Of a stretch of 64,000 nucleotides of DNA, positions 42,767 to 51,638 are shown one piece after another. The translations under genes and the position numbers were made by a program. Source of the stretch: Faucicola sp902506215 (lineage in GTDB: Bacteria; Pseudomonadota; Gammaproteobacteria; Pseudomonadales; Moraxellaceae); assembly GCA_016888885.1 (NCBI GenBank), contig CP069437.1:2356001-2420000 (forward strand). Reading direction: 5' to 3'. The notes under the pieces were generated by a model. The model saw only the letters and a list, made by a program, of their open reading frames with translations, ran no database searches and was not told where the DNA came from. The stretch's first letter is position 1. Each line of letters begins with the position of its first letter.

Positions 42767-44923
42767 ATGATTTATCAAGGAAATAGCATCTCGGTATCGC
42801 TACTCGAAGACGGTATTGCTAAATTAAACTACGATAATCAAACTGAGAGCGTTAATAAATTTGACCAAGCCACCATCAAAGAATTTGGCGAAGCAGTCAC
42901 GGCATTAGAACAATCTTCAGACGTTAAAGGTCTCATCGTTACTTCAGGAAAAAAAGTTTTCATCGCTGGTGCGGACATCACTGAATTTGTTGGTAATTTC
43001 AAAAAACCAGAAGGCGAGATTGCTTCTTGGGTATTTGACATCAACAAAACATTCAACCGTTTTGAAGATTTGCCTTTTCCAAAAGTTGCGGCAATCAATG
43101 GCGCATCCATGGGCGGTGGTACAGAGATGACGTTGGTGTGTGACTACCGTGTCATGAGTGACAAAGCGAGCATCGGTTTGCCCGAAGTTAAATTGGGTAT
43201 CTTCCCAGGCTTTGGTGGTTCAGTGCGCTTGCCACGTATCATCGGTATCGATAATGCGCTTGAAATCATCGCAACTGGCGAAGCACAAAAACCAGCCGCT
43301 GCATTGAAAGTCGGTATGGTGGATGCGGTTGTTGCCGCAGACCAGGTAGAGGCTTCAGCGATTGATTTAGTCAAAAAATGTATCGCAGGCGATCTAGATT
43401 GGAAAGCACGCCATGACGAAAAAATCAATCCAGTCAAATTAAACGCCCTAGAACAAGCGATGGCATTTAACTCAGCCAAAGGTGTACTGTTCTCAAAAGC
43501 CAATCCAGCGCAGTACCCAGCGCCAAAAATCGCTTTAGAGTCTATCGAAAAACACGTGAACCTACCACGTGACAAAGCCTTAGAAATTGAATCTGCAGGT
43601 TTTGCAAAAGCAGCAAAAACCCCACAAGCAGAAAGCTTAGTCGGTCTATTCTTAAACGACCAAGCGGTTCGTAAACTCGCTAAAAATCACAGCGCCAAAG
43701 CGCATGATATTAAAGAAGCTGCTGTATTGGGCGCAGGTATCATGGGTGGTGGTATCGCTTACCAAGCCGCCTCAAAAGGCTTGCCAATCATCATGAAAGA
43801 CATCAAGGCAGAGCAACTTGACTTGGGTATGAGAGAGGCCGTCAAACACCTATCAAGGGGTATGGCACGCGGTAAAGTAACCCCAGAACAAATGGGCGAA
43901 ACCTTAATCCGTATCCGTCCTACGCTCAACTACGGTGATTTTGGTGAGACTGACATCGTGATTGAAGCGGTTGTTGAAAATCCAAAAGTTAAACACGCCG
44001 TATTAAAAGAAGTTGAAGGACTAGTTAAAGACAACTGTATCCTTGCATCTAACACTTCGACCATCTCTATCACCTACTTAGCTTCGGTACTAGAGCGCCC
44101 AGAAAACTTCGTCGGCATGCACTTCTTTAACCCAGTCCATCGTATGCCACTGGTTGAAGTAATTCGTGGTGAAAAATCAAGCGAAGAAGCGGTAGCGACT
44201 ACGGTAGCGTTAGCACAAAAAATGGGTAAAGTGCCCGTGGTGGTAAATGACTGCCCAGGCTTCTTAGTAAACCGCGTATTATTCCCTTACTTCGGTGCGT
44301 TTGACTTATTGATTAAACAAGGCGCTGACTTTGTTCAAATCGACAAAGTCATGGAAAAATTTGGTTGGCCAATGGGTCCTGCCTACTTGATGGACGTCGT
44401 GGGTATCGACACAGGGGTTCATGGGGCAGAAGTGATGGCGGAAGGCTTCCCAGACCGCATGAAACCAGACTACAAAGTGAGCGGTCAGATATTGTTTGAA
44501 GCCAATCGCTTAGGTCAAAAAAATGGCGTTGGTTTCTACAAATACGAAACGGATAAAAAAGGCAAGCCAGTTAAAACTGCCGATCCACAAACCGTTGAAT
44601 TATTAAAACCATTTATCGATGCGCCAAAACAGTTTGAAGACCAAGAAATCATCGATCGTCTGATGATTGCATTATGTAATGAAACGGTTCGCTGCTTAGA
44701 AGATAACATCGTATCGACGCCTGCAGAAGCAGACATGGCGATGATTATGGGTATTGGTTTCCCGCCATTCCGTGGTGGCCCATGCCGTTACATCGACCAA
44801 ATCGGTCTACAAAATTACCTAGCCCTTTGCGACAAATACGCAAGCTTAGGTAAAGCCTATGAAGCCCCACAAATGATTCGTGATATGGCGGCAAATGGTA
44901 AAACTTTTTACCCACAAGCGTAA
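42767..44923 (+). CDS. fadB: Fatty-acid oxidation complex subunit alpha
   Basis: 718-residue multienzyme: enoyl-CoA hydratase/isomerase N-half and 3-hydroxyacyl-CoA dehydrogenase C-half. The hydratase has FIAGADITEF, MGGGTEMTLVCDYRV with its Glu, and GLPEVKLGIFPGFGGSVRLP. The dehydrogenase has the Rossmann GAGIMGGGIAYQAA, SNTSTISITYLA and HFFNPVHRMPLVEVI with catalytic His and Glu, and PGFLVNRVLFPY with the Asn. Length fits FadB (729). GGAG lies 7 bases upstream of ATG. First gene of fadBA, 30 bases ahead of fadA. Confidence 0.98.
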   Translation: MIYQGNSISVSLLEDGIAKLNYDNQTESVNKFDQATIKEFGEAVTALEQSSDVKGLIVTSGKKVFIAGADITEFVGNFKKPEGEIASWVFDINKTFNRFEDLPFPKVAAINGASMGGGTEMTLVCDYRVMSDKASIGLPEVKLGIFPGFGGSVRLPRIIGIDNALEIIATGEAQKPAAALKVGMVDAVVAADQVEASAIDLVKKCIAGDLDWKARHDEKINPVKLNALEQAMAFNSAKGVLFSKANPAQYPAPKIALESIEKHVNLPRDKALEIESAGFAKAAKTPQAESLVGLFLNDQAVRKLAKNHSAKAHDIKEAAVLGAGIMGGGIAYQAASKGLPIIMKDIKAEQLDLGMREAVKHLSRGMARGKVTPEQMGETLIRIRPTLNYGDFGETDIVIEAVVENPKVKHAVLKEVEGLVKDNCILASNTSTISITYLASVLERPENFVGMHFFNPVHRMPLVEVIRGEKSSEEAVATTVALAQKMGKVPVVVNDCPGFLVNRVLFPYFGAFDLLIKQGADFVQIDKVMEKFGWPMGPAYLMDVVGIDTGVHGAEVMAEGFPDRMKPDYKVSGQILFEANRLGQKNGVGFYKYETDKKGKPVKTADPQTVELLKPFIDAPKQFEDQEIIDRLMIALCNETVRCLEDNIVSTPAEADMAMIMGIGFPPFRGGPCRYIDQIGLQNYLALCDKYASLGKAYEAPQMIRDMAANGKTFYPQA

Positions 44924-44953
44924 TCGACGATTATAAATTTTAAGGAGAATAAA

Positions 44954-46126
44954 ATGACTACATTAAGTCCAAAAGATGTCGTGATTGTCGATGGCGTTCG
45001 TACCGCAATGGGCAAATCAAAAAATGGTATGTTCCGTAATGTACGCGCTGACAGCATGTCTGCGGAGCTTGTTAAAGCCTTGGTAGCGCGTAACCCGTTT
45101 GATACCAAACTTGTAGAAGATGTCATCTGGGGCTGTGTCAACCAAACCCTAGAGCAAGGTATGAATATTGGTCGTAACATCGGTTTATTGGCTGAATTAC
45201 CACGTACTACGGCAGGTCAAACGGTCAACCGTCTATGTGGTTCATCAATGCAAGCGCTTCACACCGCAGCGGCACAAATCATGACCGGTCAAGGTGATGT
45301 GTTCATTATCGGTGGTGTTGAGCATATGGGTCACGTGGGCATGATGCACGGTATTGACATCAACCCAGAGGCTTCAAAATACTATGCAAAAGCCTCTAAC
45401 ATGATGGGTTTAACCGCTGAAATGCTTGGACGTATGAATAACATCAGCCGTCAAGAACAAGATGCGTTTGGTGTAGAATCACATCGCCGTGCGTGGGAAG
45501 CGACACAGCAAGGTCGTTTCAAAAACGAAATCATCGGCATTGAGGGTCATGACGAAAACGGTAACCTACAACTTTGCACCATCGATGAAGTGATTCGTCC
45601 CGATGCCAACCTACAGTCATTTGCGGCATTACGTCCTGTATTTGACCCTAAAGGTGGTACCGTGACAGCTGCCACCTCATCAGCCTTATCTGATGGTGCA
45701 TCTGCGATGCTTATCATGTCTGCACAAAAAGCCAAAGATTTAGGTTTAACACCACGCGCCCGTATTCGCGGTATGGCAGTTGCAGGCTGTGATGCCGCTA
45801 TCATGGGTTATGGTCCAGTACCTGCTACCCAAAAAGCCTTAAAACGCGTTGGCATGAGCATCGACGATATGCAAACCATCGAGCTTAACGAAGCATTTGC
45901 CGCACAGGCCTTATCGGTTCTTAAAGGCTTAAACCTACAAGACAAACTAGATATCGTTAACCTAAATGGTGGTGCTATTGCATTAGGTCACCCGCTAGGC
46001 TGTTCGGGTGCACGTATCACCACCACACTATTAAATGTGATGGAACAACAAGACACCCAAATCGGTCTTGCCACCATGTGTATTGGTCTGGGTCAAGGGA
46101 TTGCCACCATTATTGAACGTGTATAA
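44954..46126 (+). CDS. fadA: 3-ketoacyl-CoA thiolase, beta subunit of fatty-acid oxidation complex
   Basis: 390 residues, the usual FadA length (387). The nucleophile Cys is in VNRLCGSSMQALHTAA; NEAFAAQALSVL and GHPLGCSGARITT hold the catalytic His region; and CIGLGQGIATI the second Cys. AAGGAGAA is 5 bases before the ATG. Forms the alpha2beta2 complex with FadB and is the last gene of the operon, with a terminator at 46142. Confidence 0.98.
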   Translation: MTTLSPKDVVIVDGVRTAMGKSKNGMFRNVRADSMSAELVKALVARNPFDTKLVEDVIWGCVNQTLEQGMNIGRNIGLLAELPRTTAGQTVNRLCGSSMQALHTAAAQIMTGQGDVFIIGGVEHMGHVGMMHGIDINPEASKYYAKASNMMGLTAEMLGRMNNISRQEQDAFGVESHRRAWEATQQGRFKNEIIGIEGHDENGNLQLCTIDEVIRPDANLQSFAALRPVFDPKGGTVTAATSSALSDGASAMLIMSAQKAKDLGLTPRARIRGMAVAGCDAAIMGYGPVPATQKALKRVGMSIDDMQTIELNEAFAAQALSVLKGLNLQDKLDIVNLNGGAIALGHPLGCSGARITTTLLNVMEQQDTQIGLATMCIGLGQGIATIIERV

Positions 46127-46141
46127 ACAGTTTGTTGTAAC

Positions 46142-46173
46142 AAAAACCCTTGATTGAAATCAAGGGTTTTTTT
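46142..46173 (+). terminator. Rho-independent terminator after fadA
   Basis: A5-CCC-TTGAT paired with ATCAA-GGG-T run (46142-46154 and 46159-46172) with a 4-base loop. Confidence 0.9.
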
Positions 46174-46358
46174 ATGCGTGCAATTTTTTACCCATTTTTT
46201 TACCAATGTTTTCTTATGCCTTTTTCTTTATCATATTTCTTTATTACCGTTTCTTTATCAATGTTTGTTTACTATTATTGCTTTACCATAAAATCTAAGA
46301 AATTTTTTGCCAAATCTGTTATGTTGTCTAGATAAAAATAGATAAATATGGGTGTATT

Positions 46359-47681
46359 GTGAGTTTATTCCAAAATCTACTAATTATTTGTATATTAGTG
46401 TTGATTTCCAGTTTTTTCTCCATTTCCGAAATCGCCTTGGCAGGGGCTAGGCGCATCAAACTAAAGTTGTTGGCAGAATCGGGTGACAATCGCGCCAATA
46501 AAATTTTGCATTTACAAGAAAATTCTGCCGAATTTTTTGCTACCTCACAAATTGGGCTAAATGCCGTGGCAATTTTGGGCGGTATTGTCGGTGAGTCTGC
46601 GCTTCGCCCCTACTTTATTGACCTTATTTCCCCATTTTATCAAGGCAAAATGCTTGATAATATCGGTTTTATAATGTCATTTTTGTTTGTCACTTTGTTG
46701 TTTATTTTGTTTGCCGATTTGATTCCTAAACGCATTGGCATGATTAACCCAGAACGCGTGGCGTTAGCGGTGATTGAGCCTGTACTGCTGTCAATCAAAG
46801 TATTTAAGCCGCTGGCTTGGATTATCAATGGGCTGGCAAATCTGATTTTTAGAATTTTTAAAGTCAACATGGTGAGAGAAGAAAATATCACCTTTGATGA
46901 CGTTTCGGCTGTGGTGGATGCAGGGGCACAAGCGGGGGTATTGCTCAAGCAAGAACATCACTTTATCGAAAACGTCTTTGAGCTTGAAGAACGTAACGTG
47001 CCCTCTAGCATGACCACCCGTGAGGATGTGGTGTATTTTACCCTTGGCGAGTCTGAGCAAAGTATCCGCCAAAAAATCGCCAACTACCCGTATTCAAAAT
47101 TTTTGGTATGTAAAGATAGTATTGATGAAGTGATTGGCTATGTTGATACCAAAGATATCTTGGTAAAACTTCTTAGTAACCAGTCGCAAATTTTGCTCAA
47201 TGAAACTACGATTCGTAATGTATTAATCATCCCCGATACCTTAACCTTATCCGAGCTGCTAGACCGTTTTCGCTCCAGTAAAGAAAAATTTGCCGTGGTG
47301 ATGAACGAGTATGCGCTCATTGTCGGTGTCATTACCCTCTCTGATATCATGATGACGGTGATGGGGGACTGGGTCGCACCGATTGAAGATGAGCAGCAGA
47401 TTATCCAGCGTGATGAATTCTCATGGCTGATTGAAGGTACCACCCCGATTGAAAATGTCAAACATGCGCTCGGTATCGAAGATTTTCCTGACTGGGATAA
47501 TTATGAAACTTTAGCGGGTTTTATGATGTATAAACTGCGTAAAATTCCCCGTCCTGCGGATTTTGTTGAATATCAAGGTTATAAATTTGAAGTAGTCGAT
47601 ATTGATCATCATAAAATTGACCAATTACTCGTGACCCGTTATATAAAAGACGACGAAAATCTAATTATCAGCGATAGTTAG
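46359..47681 (+). CDS. CNNM/HlyC-CorC-type membrane protein (DUF21 + CBS + CorC_HlyC)
   Basis: 440 residues. DUF21 transmembrane domain (about 1-190: ISSFFSISEIALAGARRIKL is the conserved first motif), tandem CBS domains (about 205-330; YVDTKDILVKLLSN and MNEYALIVGVITLSDIMM), and a C-terminal CorC_HlyC domain ending FEVVDIDHHKIDQLLVTRY. Family members handle divalent metals (Mg or Co efflux) and were called hemolysin-like; the substrate is not certain. Starts with GTG at 46359. Not in an operon with fadA, as a terminator separates them. Confidence 0.88.
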   Translation: MSLFQNLLIICILVLISSFFSISEIALAGARRIKLKLLAESGDNRANKILHLQENSAEFFATSQIGLNAVAILGGIVGESALRPYFIDLISPFYQGKMLDNIGFIMSFLFVTLLFILFADLIPKRIGMINPERVALAVIEPVLLSIKVFKPLAWIINGLANLIFRIFKVNMVREENITFDDVSAVVDAGAQAGVLLKQEHHFIENVFELEERNVPSSMTTREDVVYFTLGESEQSIRQKIANYPYSKFLVCKDSIDEVIGYVDTKDILVKLLSNQSQILLNETTIRNVLIIPDTLTLSELLDRFRSSKEKFAVVMNEYALIVGVITLSDIMMTVMGDWVAPIEDEQQIIQRDEFSWLIEGTTPIENVKHALGIEDFPDWDNYETLAGFMMYKLRKIPRPADFVEYQGYKFEVVDIDHHKIDQLLVTRYIKDDENLIISDS

Positions 47682-47818
47682 TCAAGGTGAGTGGGCAATA
47701 CTGCCGCTTTAACATTGAAATTGATTAACTTTTTTCACGTTTCTTGTTAAAGTAGTTCATGGTTTCACCAAATCGTGAACTTTTTTCTTTTGGGCTTGGC
47801 AAACGGTAAAATTATTTT

Positions 47819-48730
47819 ATGCTTGAAATCCGCCACCTTCAATTATTGACCGCGCTACGTGAGCAAGGCTCGCTTGCTGCCGCGGCTGAGGACTTGTATG
47901 TCACGGCATCAGCAGTATCCCATCAGCTTAAAGAAATCGAAAATTATTATGGTGTTAGTCTCGTCAATCGCCGCTCAAGACCGCTAAGCTTTACCCCGGC
48001 AGGCAAAGAAGTACTCAAGCTTGCGGACAGTGTGCTACCGCAATTTAATCGTACCACCGCCAACCTTAAAAGACTGGGTCGTGGTCAAACGGGGCAATTG
48101 CGTTTGGCCTCGGAATGTCATAGCTGTTTTGATTGGTTGATGCCTATTCTTAATCGTTATCGCAGAGAATGGCAAGACGTTGAGCTGGACTTTAGCTCAG
48201 GCTTTGAACCTGAGCCTCACCAAATGCTACTCGATGAAGAAATTGATGTGCTCATCACAGCCAGTCGCTTACCCTTGGAGGGCATCAGCTATCTGCCGTT
48301 ATTCCAATATGAAAGTCGCTTGGTGTTGTCACCGACACACCCATTAGTCGATAAAAAATCGCCGATTTTACCAGAAGATTTGATTGATGAAACGCTTATC
48401 GTCTATCCTGTGGAAGCCAAACGCCTTGATATCATCGCGCATTTTTTTGCGCCTGCAGGACTTGCGCCCAAGAAACTAAGAACCACAGAATTGACCGCCA
48501 TGTTAATTCAGCTGGTTGCCAGTGAACGAGGGGTTGCCTCGTTACCGAATTGGGTGGTCAATGAATACGAAAAAAAAGGCTGGGTAATATCAAGGGCGCT
48601 GGGGGAAGGCGTGTTTTGCCAGCTTTATGCGGCGACCCGCAGCACAAGTAAAGAGGTGGCTTATATTCAAGGGTTTTTGGATTTACTGCCAGAGATTACC
48701 CATAAATCGATATTACCCGCCCATCATTGA
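47819..48730 (+). CDS. metR: LysR-family regulator MetR
   Basis: 303 residues. The N-terminal LysR helix-turn-helix is LTALREQGSLAAAAEDLYVT with ASAVSHQLKEIENYYG; the MetR-specific block RLASECHSCFDWLMPILNRY carries the ECHSC motif. The rest follows MetR closely (PLFQYESRLVLSPTHPL, YPVEAKRLDIIAHFFAPAG, LGEGVFCQLYAATR). It activates methionine synthesis genes with homocysteine as co-inducer. A met target is not adjacent here. Confidence 0.96.
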   Translation: MLEIRHLQLLTALREQGSLAAAAEDLYVTASAVSHQLKEIENYYGVSLVNRRSRPLSFTPAGKEVLKLADSVLPQFNRTTANLKRLGRGQTGQLRLASECHSCFDWLMPILNRYRREWQDVELDFSSGFEPEPHQMLLDEEIDVLITASRLPLEGISYLPLFQYESRLVLSPTHPLVDKKSPILPEDLIDETLIVYPVEAKRLDIIAHFFAPAGLAPKKLRTTELTAMLIQLVASERGVASLPNWVVNEYEKKGWVISRALGEGVFCQLYAATRSTSKEVAYIQGFLDLLPEITHKSILPAHH

Positions 48731-48765
48731 GTTTAATGGGTTAGACCTAATCAATTGAAAATGCT

Positions 48766-48807
48766 GGGTGTGGCATTATGACACTTATGTTGGTGTATGC
48801 CACACCC
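48766..48807. terminator. Hairpin with 11-bp arms between metR and the DUF2382 gene
   Basis: GGGTGTGGCAT (48766-48776) pairs perfectly with ATGCCACACCC (48797-48807); ACAC/GTGT can add pairs inside. No T-run on either side, so it may be a terminator of another kind or an intergenic repeat. Confidence 0.5.
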
Positions 48808-48882
48808 AAATTACATACCCACACACGCCCACAAAAGACAAGCCAACAAAAGCTAAGGCGAGCTCACCCAAAGTAAAAAGAA

Positions 48883-49458
48883 TTACTTTGAAACTAGGTT
48901 AACCTCTTCAGGTGAGATATGCGTTGTTGCTAATACTGTTGGTTCATCGTATTCAACTTTTTCAGTGACCAATTCTTCATGGCGCAGGGTTACAGGAATT
49001 TGCGTTTCATGACTGACATTTTGAGTCATTAACTGTACTTTTTCCGCCACAATGGTTTCAATATTTACTTTAGCTATTTGTTGAAGTAGCGGAATCTCAA
49101 TCGGGGTATCGCCTAAAGTAATCGCTTGCCCATTTACCATCAACTGTGGCACATTGACGTTATTAGTAACTACGCTGACTAAATTATCTTGAGAGGTGCT
49201 AGGCTGGGAAAATACATGTTCAATCACTAACACTTCTTGATTAAGTGTCACAGGAACGTTAACCGTTTGGCTGATGATTTTTTTTGATAATTTAATATTG
49301 TCTTTAACAAACCGCTCAATTTGCACTTGGGGGCGTTCAGCTAATAGCTCTAAAGTGTTAGTGGTATCTTCACGAAGATCGACGGTTTTGACAATGTTAT
49401 CATGAGTATGGCTATCAGGGGTGTTTAGTTCAGTAGTATTTATCATCGGGTTTTTCAT
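48883..49458 (-). CDS. DUF2382-domain protein (YsnF-like)
   Basis: 191 residues. Two repeats of the family's charged beta pattern: ERFVKDNIKLSKKIISQTVNV then PVTLNQEVLVIEHVF, and ETIVAEKVQLMTQNVSHETQ then IPVTLRHEELVTEKVEYDE. Proteins of this class are stress-linked; the biochemical role is not known. No signal peptide. Second in a pair with the PRC-barrel/DUF2382 gene 158 bases upstream on the same strand. GGAAAAC precedes the ATG. Confidence 0.8.
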   Translation of the reverse strand: MKNPMINTTELNTPDSHTHDNIVKTVDLREDTTNTLELLAERPQVQIERFVKDNIKLSKKIISQTVNVPVTLNQEVLVIEHVFSQPSTSQDNLVSVVTNNVNVPQLMVNGQAITLGDTPIEIPLLQQIAKVNIETIVAEKVQLMTQNVSHETQIPVTLRHEELVTEKVEYDEPTVLATTHISPEEVNLVSK

Positions 49459-49616
49459 CGAGTGTTTTCCATTGCAAAGTTATTGTTCCAAAATTTTGTA
49501 ATAATATATAACAACCACAAAAAAGACAGATGAAATCATCTGCCTTTTTCAAGCCAATGGCAACACCGTTGGCAGAAGTTAAACTTTATAGTAATTAATT
49601 GTAATCATATTAATTA

Positions 49617-50450
49617 TCAAAGTTTACGGGGCGCATTTGGATCGATTGCAGGTGATACATTACCATCGACGGTATCAACACCCGTTACGCGCTCAACGCC
49701 ATCTTTTTGTACATCTAACTCTTCACGGCGAACAGTTTCATTAAAGGTCTCAGTACGAGTTTGAGCCACTTTATCTACGTTCACTTCTTCAGTCACATAA
49801 GTTTGTTTGTTGACATTTGCACGTTCTGCTTCAAGTTCAACCTCAATAGTAGCATTGTCATTATCACCAATGCGGCGGTCAGTAGGTTTGTTAACTGGCG
49901 TACGCTGAATATGCGCTTGTTCTTCAGTTAACTCAACATTGACAGTGCGGGACTCAGACACAACGTGTTTACCCACTTTTAATAAACCTGCTACAATTTT
50001 GTCTTTATTGACTATAATACGTTCTTCAAGCAACTGCAGTGTATTGGGTGATTGGTAGTCATTATCAGTGAGCTTAACGGGCGTTGCAGCACGGTCGAAT
50101 GCATGACGGTCACGAACCGTTTGTTCTTCGATGCTGTAGTTGTAGTCAGGATCGTAGTTATCCATTGTTTCAACAGTATCTCGGCTGAGCGAATCAAAAT
50201 ATACATTGTCGTCTTGAATACGGGCTAACCCTGCTGGTACCAAAACTTCTTTTGAGCTAAACCAACCGCCTACATCAACGATGAAATAACGGATACGACC
50301 TGTAGTATCGTCAACTAAAGCCCCTTGAATGCTACCTATTTTTTCGCCATTGTTGCCATAAGCGGTTTTACCAGTTGGATCAAAATAATCGTTACCTAAA
50401 AGGTCAGCGTGGGTGTCTTGGATATCGCGTAAACGCATTAAACTTGCCAT
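49617..50450 (-). CDS. PRC-barrel plus DUF2382 stress-type protein
   Basis: 277 residues from the ATG at 50450 (GGGAG about 9 bases upstream; the frame extends further but without homology). The N-terminal PRC-barrel (about 15-85) has GEKIGSIQGALVDDTTGRIRYFIVD and a VPAGLARI strand. The C-terminal half (about 130-265) is DUF2382: LLEERIIVNKDKIVAGLLKV then ESRTVNVELTEEQAHIQRTP and two further charged repeats. Found in desiccation- and radiation-tolerant bacteria and often plasmid- or stress-linked. No signal peptide, cytosolic. Confidence 0.85.
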   Translation of the reverse strand: MASLMRLRDIQDTHADLLGNDYFDPTGKTAYGNNGEKIGSIQGALVDDTTGRIRYFIVDVGGWFSSKEVLVPAGLARIQDDNVYFDSLSRDTVETMDNYDPDYNYSIEEQTVRDRHAFDRAATPVKLTDNDYQSPNTLQLLEERIIVNKDKIVAGLLKVGKHVVSESRTVNVELTEEQAHIQRTPVNKPTDRRIGDNDNATIEVELEAERANVNKQTYVTEEVNVDKVAQTRTETFNETVRREELDVQKDGVERVTGVDTVDGNVSPAIDPNAPRKL

Positions 50451-50909
50451 GAGAAAATCTCCCTTATTTATCTTATCGTCTATTTTTATTAAAATCGTTA
50501 AATTAAAATTCAACAAATATAAGATAACTTTTTATGGTTAACTGAAAATTGTTATAATAAATTTTTTTAAATTCAACAAATTAAATATTTCATCACTGAT
50601 GGATTGTTGAATTCGCCGATGATAAGAGCTATAAAAAACTTCGTAATCTTTATCGCTCGACATGCACACAAGGTTACTCAAAAATTCACCTATTAAATAG
50701 TAGAATTGGATAAAGTTTTGTTTGGTGGGTGTAATTGGCAGTTGTCTTAAGTAACTTTTGCAACCAAGCGTAAAAGAATTGGGCTTTTAGCAATAAAGTA
50801 AAAACATATAAAAAAGTTGGGTAGAACACATAGCGCAAACCACCATCGCAAACCCCAATGATGCGTTGTAAAAAATGCGTTATAAAAACATAGCACTAGG
50901 TGATTTTTA
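50451..50909. other. Divergent intergenic region, no gene seen
   Basis: 459 AT-rich bases between the PRC-barrel gene and the cold-shock/DUF1294 gene. No ORF or strong hairpin seen; holds both promoters. Confidence 0.45.
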
Positions 50910-51551
50910 ATGACAAAATATCAGGGCAAAATAACCCGCTGGCAAGATGGCAAAGGCTTTGGGTTTATTGAGCGAACGGATAACAATTTACAAGACCCAG
51001 CCATCTTTTTTCATATCAGCGAATACCGAGCGAACCAACGTCCTGTGCTTAATGAAGCGGTAGTTTTTGAAATAGGGCAAGGCAGAGATGGCAAACCCTG
51101 CGCTGTCAACGTGCAGCAACAGACGTTTGTTAGACAAAAAATTGCCCAACAAAATGCCCGCCAAGTTCGTCAAGTGCAAAACGACCTTAAAAATCAAACA
51201 TTACTCACGTGGGTGGCTATTGGGGTGCTGTTTTTTTTCTTACTGACCGCTGTTGTGCTGGTTAAGCACTTACCCTTATGGATTATAGGTTGGTATTTTG
51301 CGATAAGCTTGGCGACCTATCTGCTGTACGCGCATGATAAAAAAGCTGCGCAAAATGGTGATTGGCGCGTGCAAGAAGCGTCACTCCATAAATTAGCTTT
51401 TGCTGGGGGTTGGGTAGGGGCGGCGTTTGCTCATTGGTTATTGCGCCATAAATCAACCAAGCCAGAATTTCGTAGGGCTTTTTACTTGACAGTGATCGGC
51501 AATCTCTTAGCTTTGGCAATCATAAGTTATATCAACATGAAAATCAGATGA
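50910..51551 (+). CDS. Cold-shock-domain plus DUF1294 membrane protein
   Basis: 213 residues. N-terminal cold-shock domain (1-70): GKITRWQDGKGFGFIERTDN has the RNP1-like motif and AIFFHISEY RNP2. C-terminal DUF1294 has membrane segments at about 93-113, 118-137 and 190-210 with a conserved LYAHDKKAAQNGDWRVQE and AFAHWLLRHKSTKPEFR. It would tether a nucleic-acid-binding domain to the inner membrane; function not known. A strong bidirectional terminator follows. Confidence 0.88.
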   Translation: MTKYQGKITRWQDGKGFGFIERTDNNLQDPAIFFHISEYRANQRPVLNEAVVFEIGQGRDGKPCAVNVQQQTFVRQKIAQQNARQVRQVQNDLKNQTLLTWVAIGVLFFFLLTAVVLVKHLPLWIIGWYFAISLATYLLYAHDKKAAQNGDWRVQEASLHKLAFAGGWVGAAFAHWLLRHKSTKPEFRRAFYLTVIGNLLALAIISYINMKIR

Positions 51552-51591
51552 TTGCTTGATAGATTGGTTGTTATAGGTCGATTGTTGAGCA

Positions 51592-51628
51592 AAAAAAATC
51601 CCTAATATAGATTAGGGATTTTTTTTAG
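51592..51628. terminator. Bidirectional rho-independent terminator
   Basis: A8-TCCCTAAT (51592-51607) pairs with ATTAGGGA-T8 (51612-51627) across a 4-base loop, between convergent genes. Confidence 0.93.
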
Positions 51629-51638
51629 CATGAGACAA

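Noticed and set aside
46150..46335. 61-residue hydrophobic frame after fadA
   Set aside because: Begins inside the fadA terminator stem; composition is Phe/Tyr-rich AT-rich filler.
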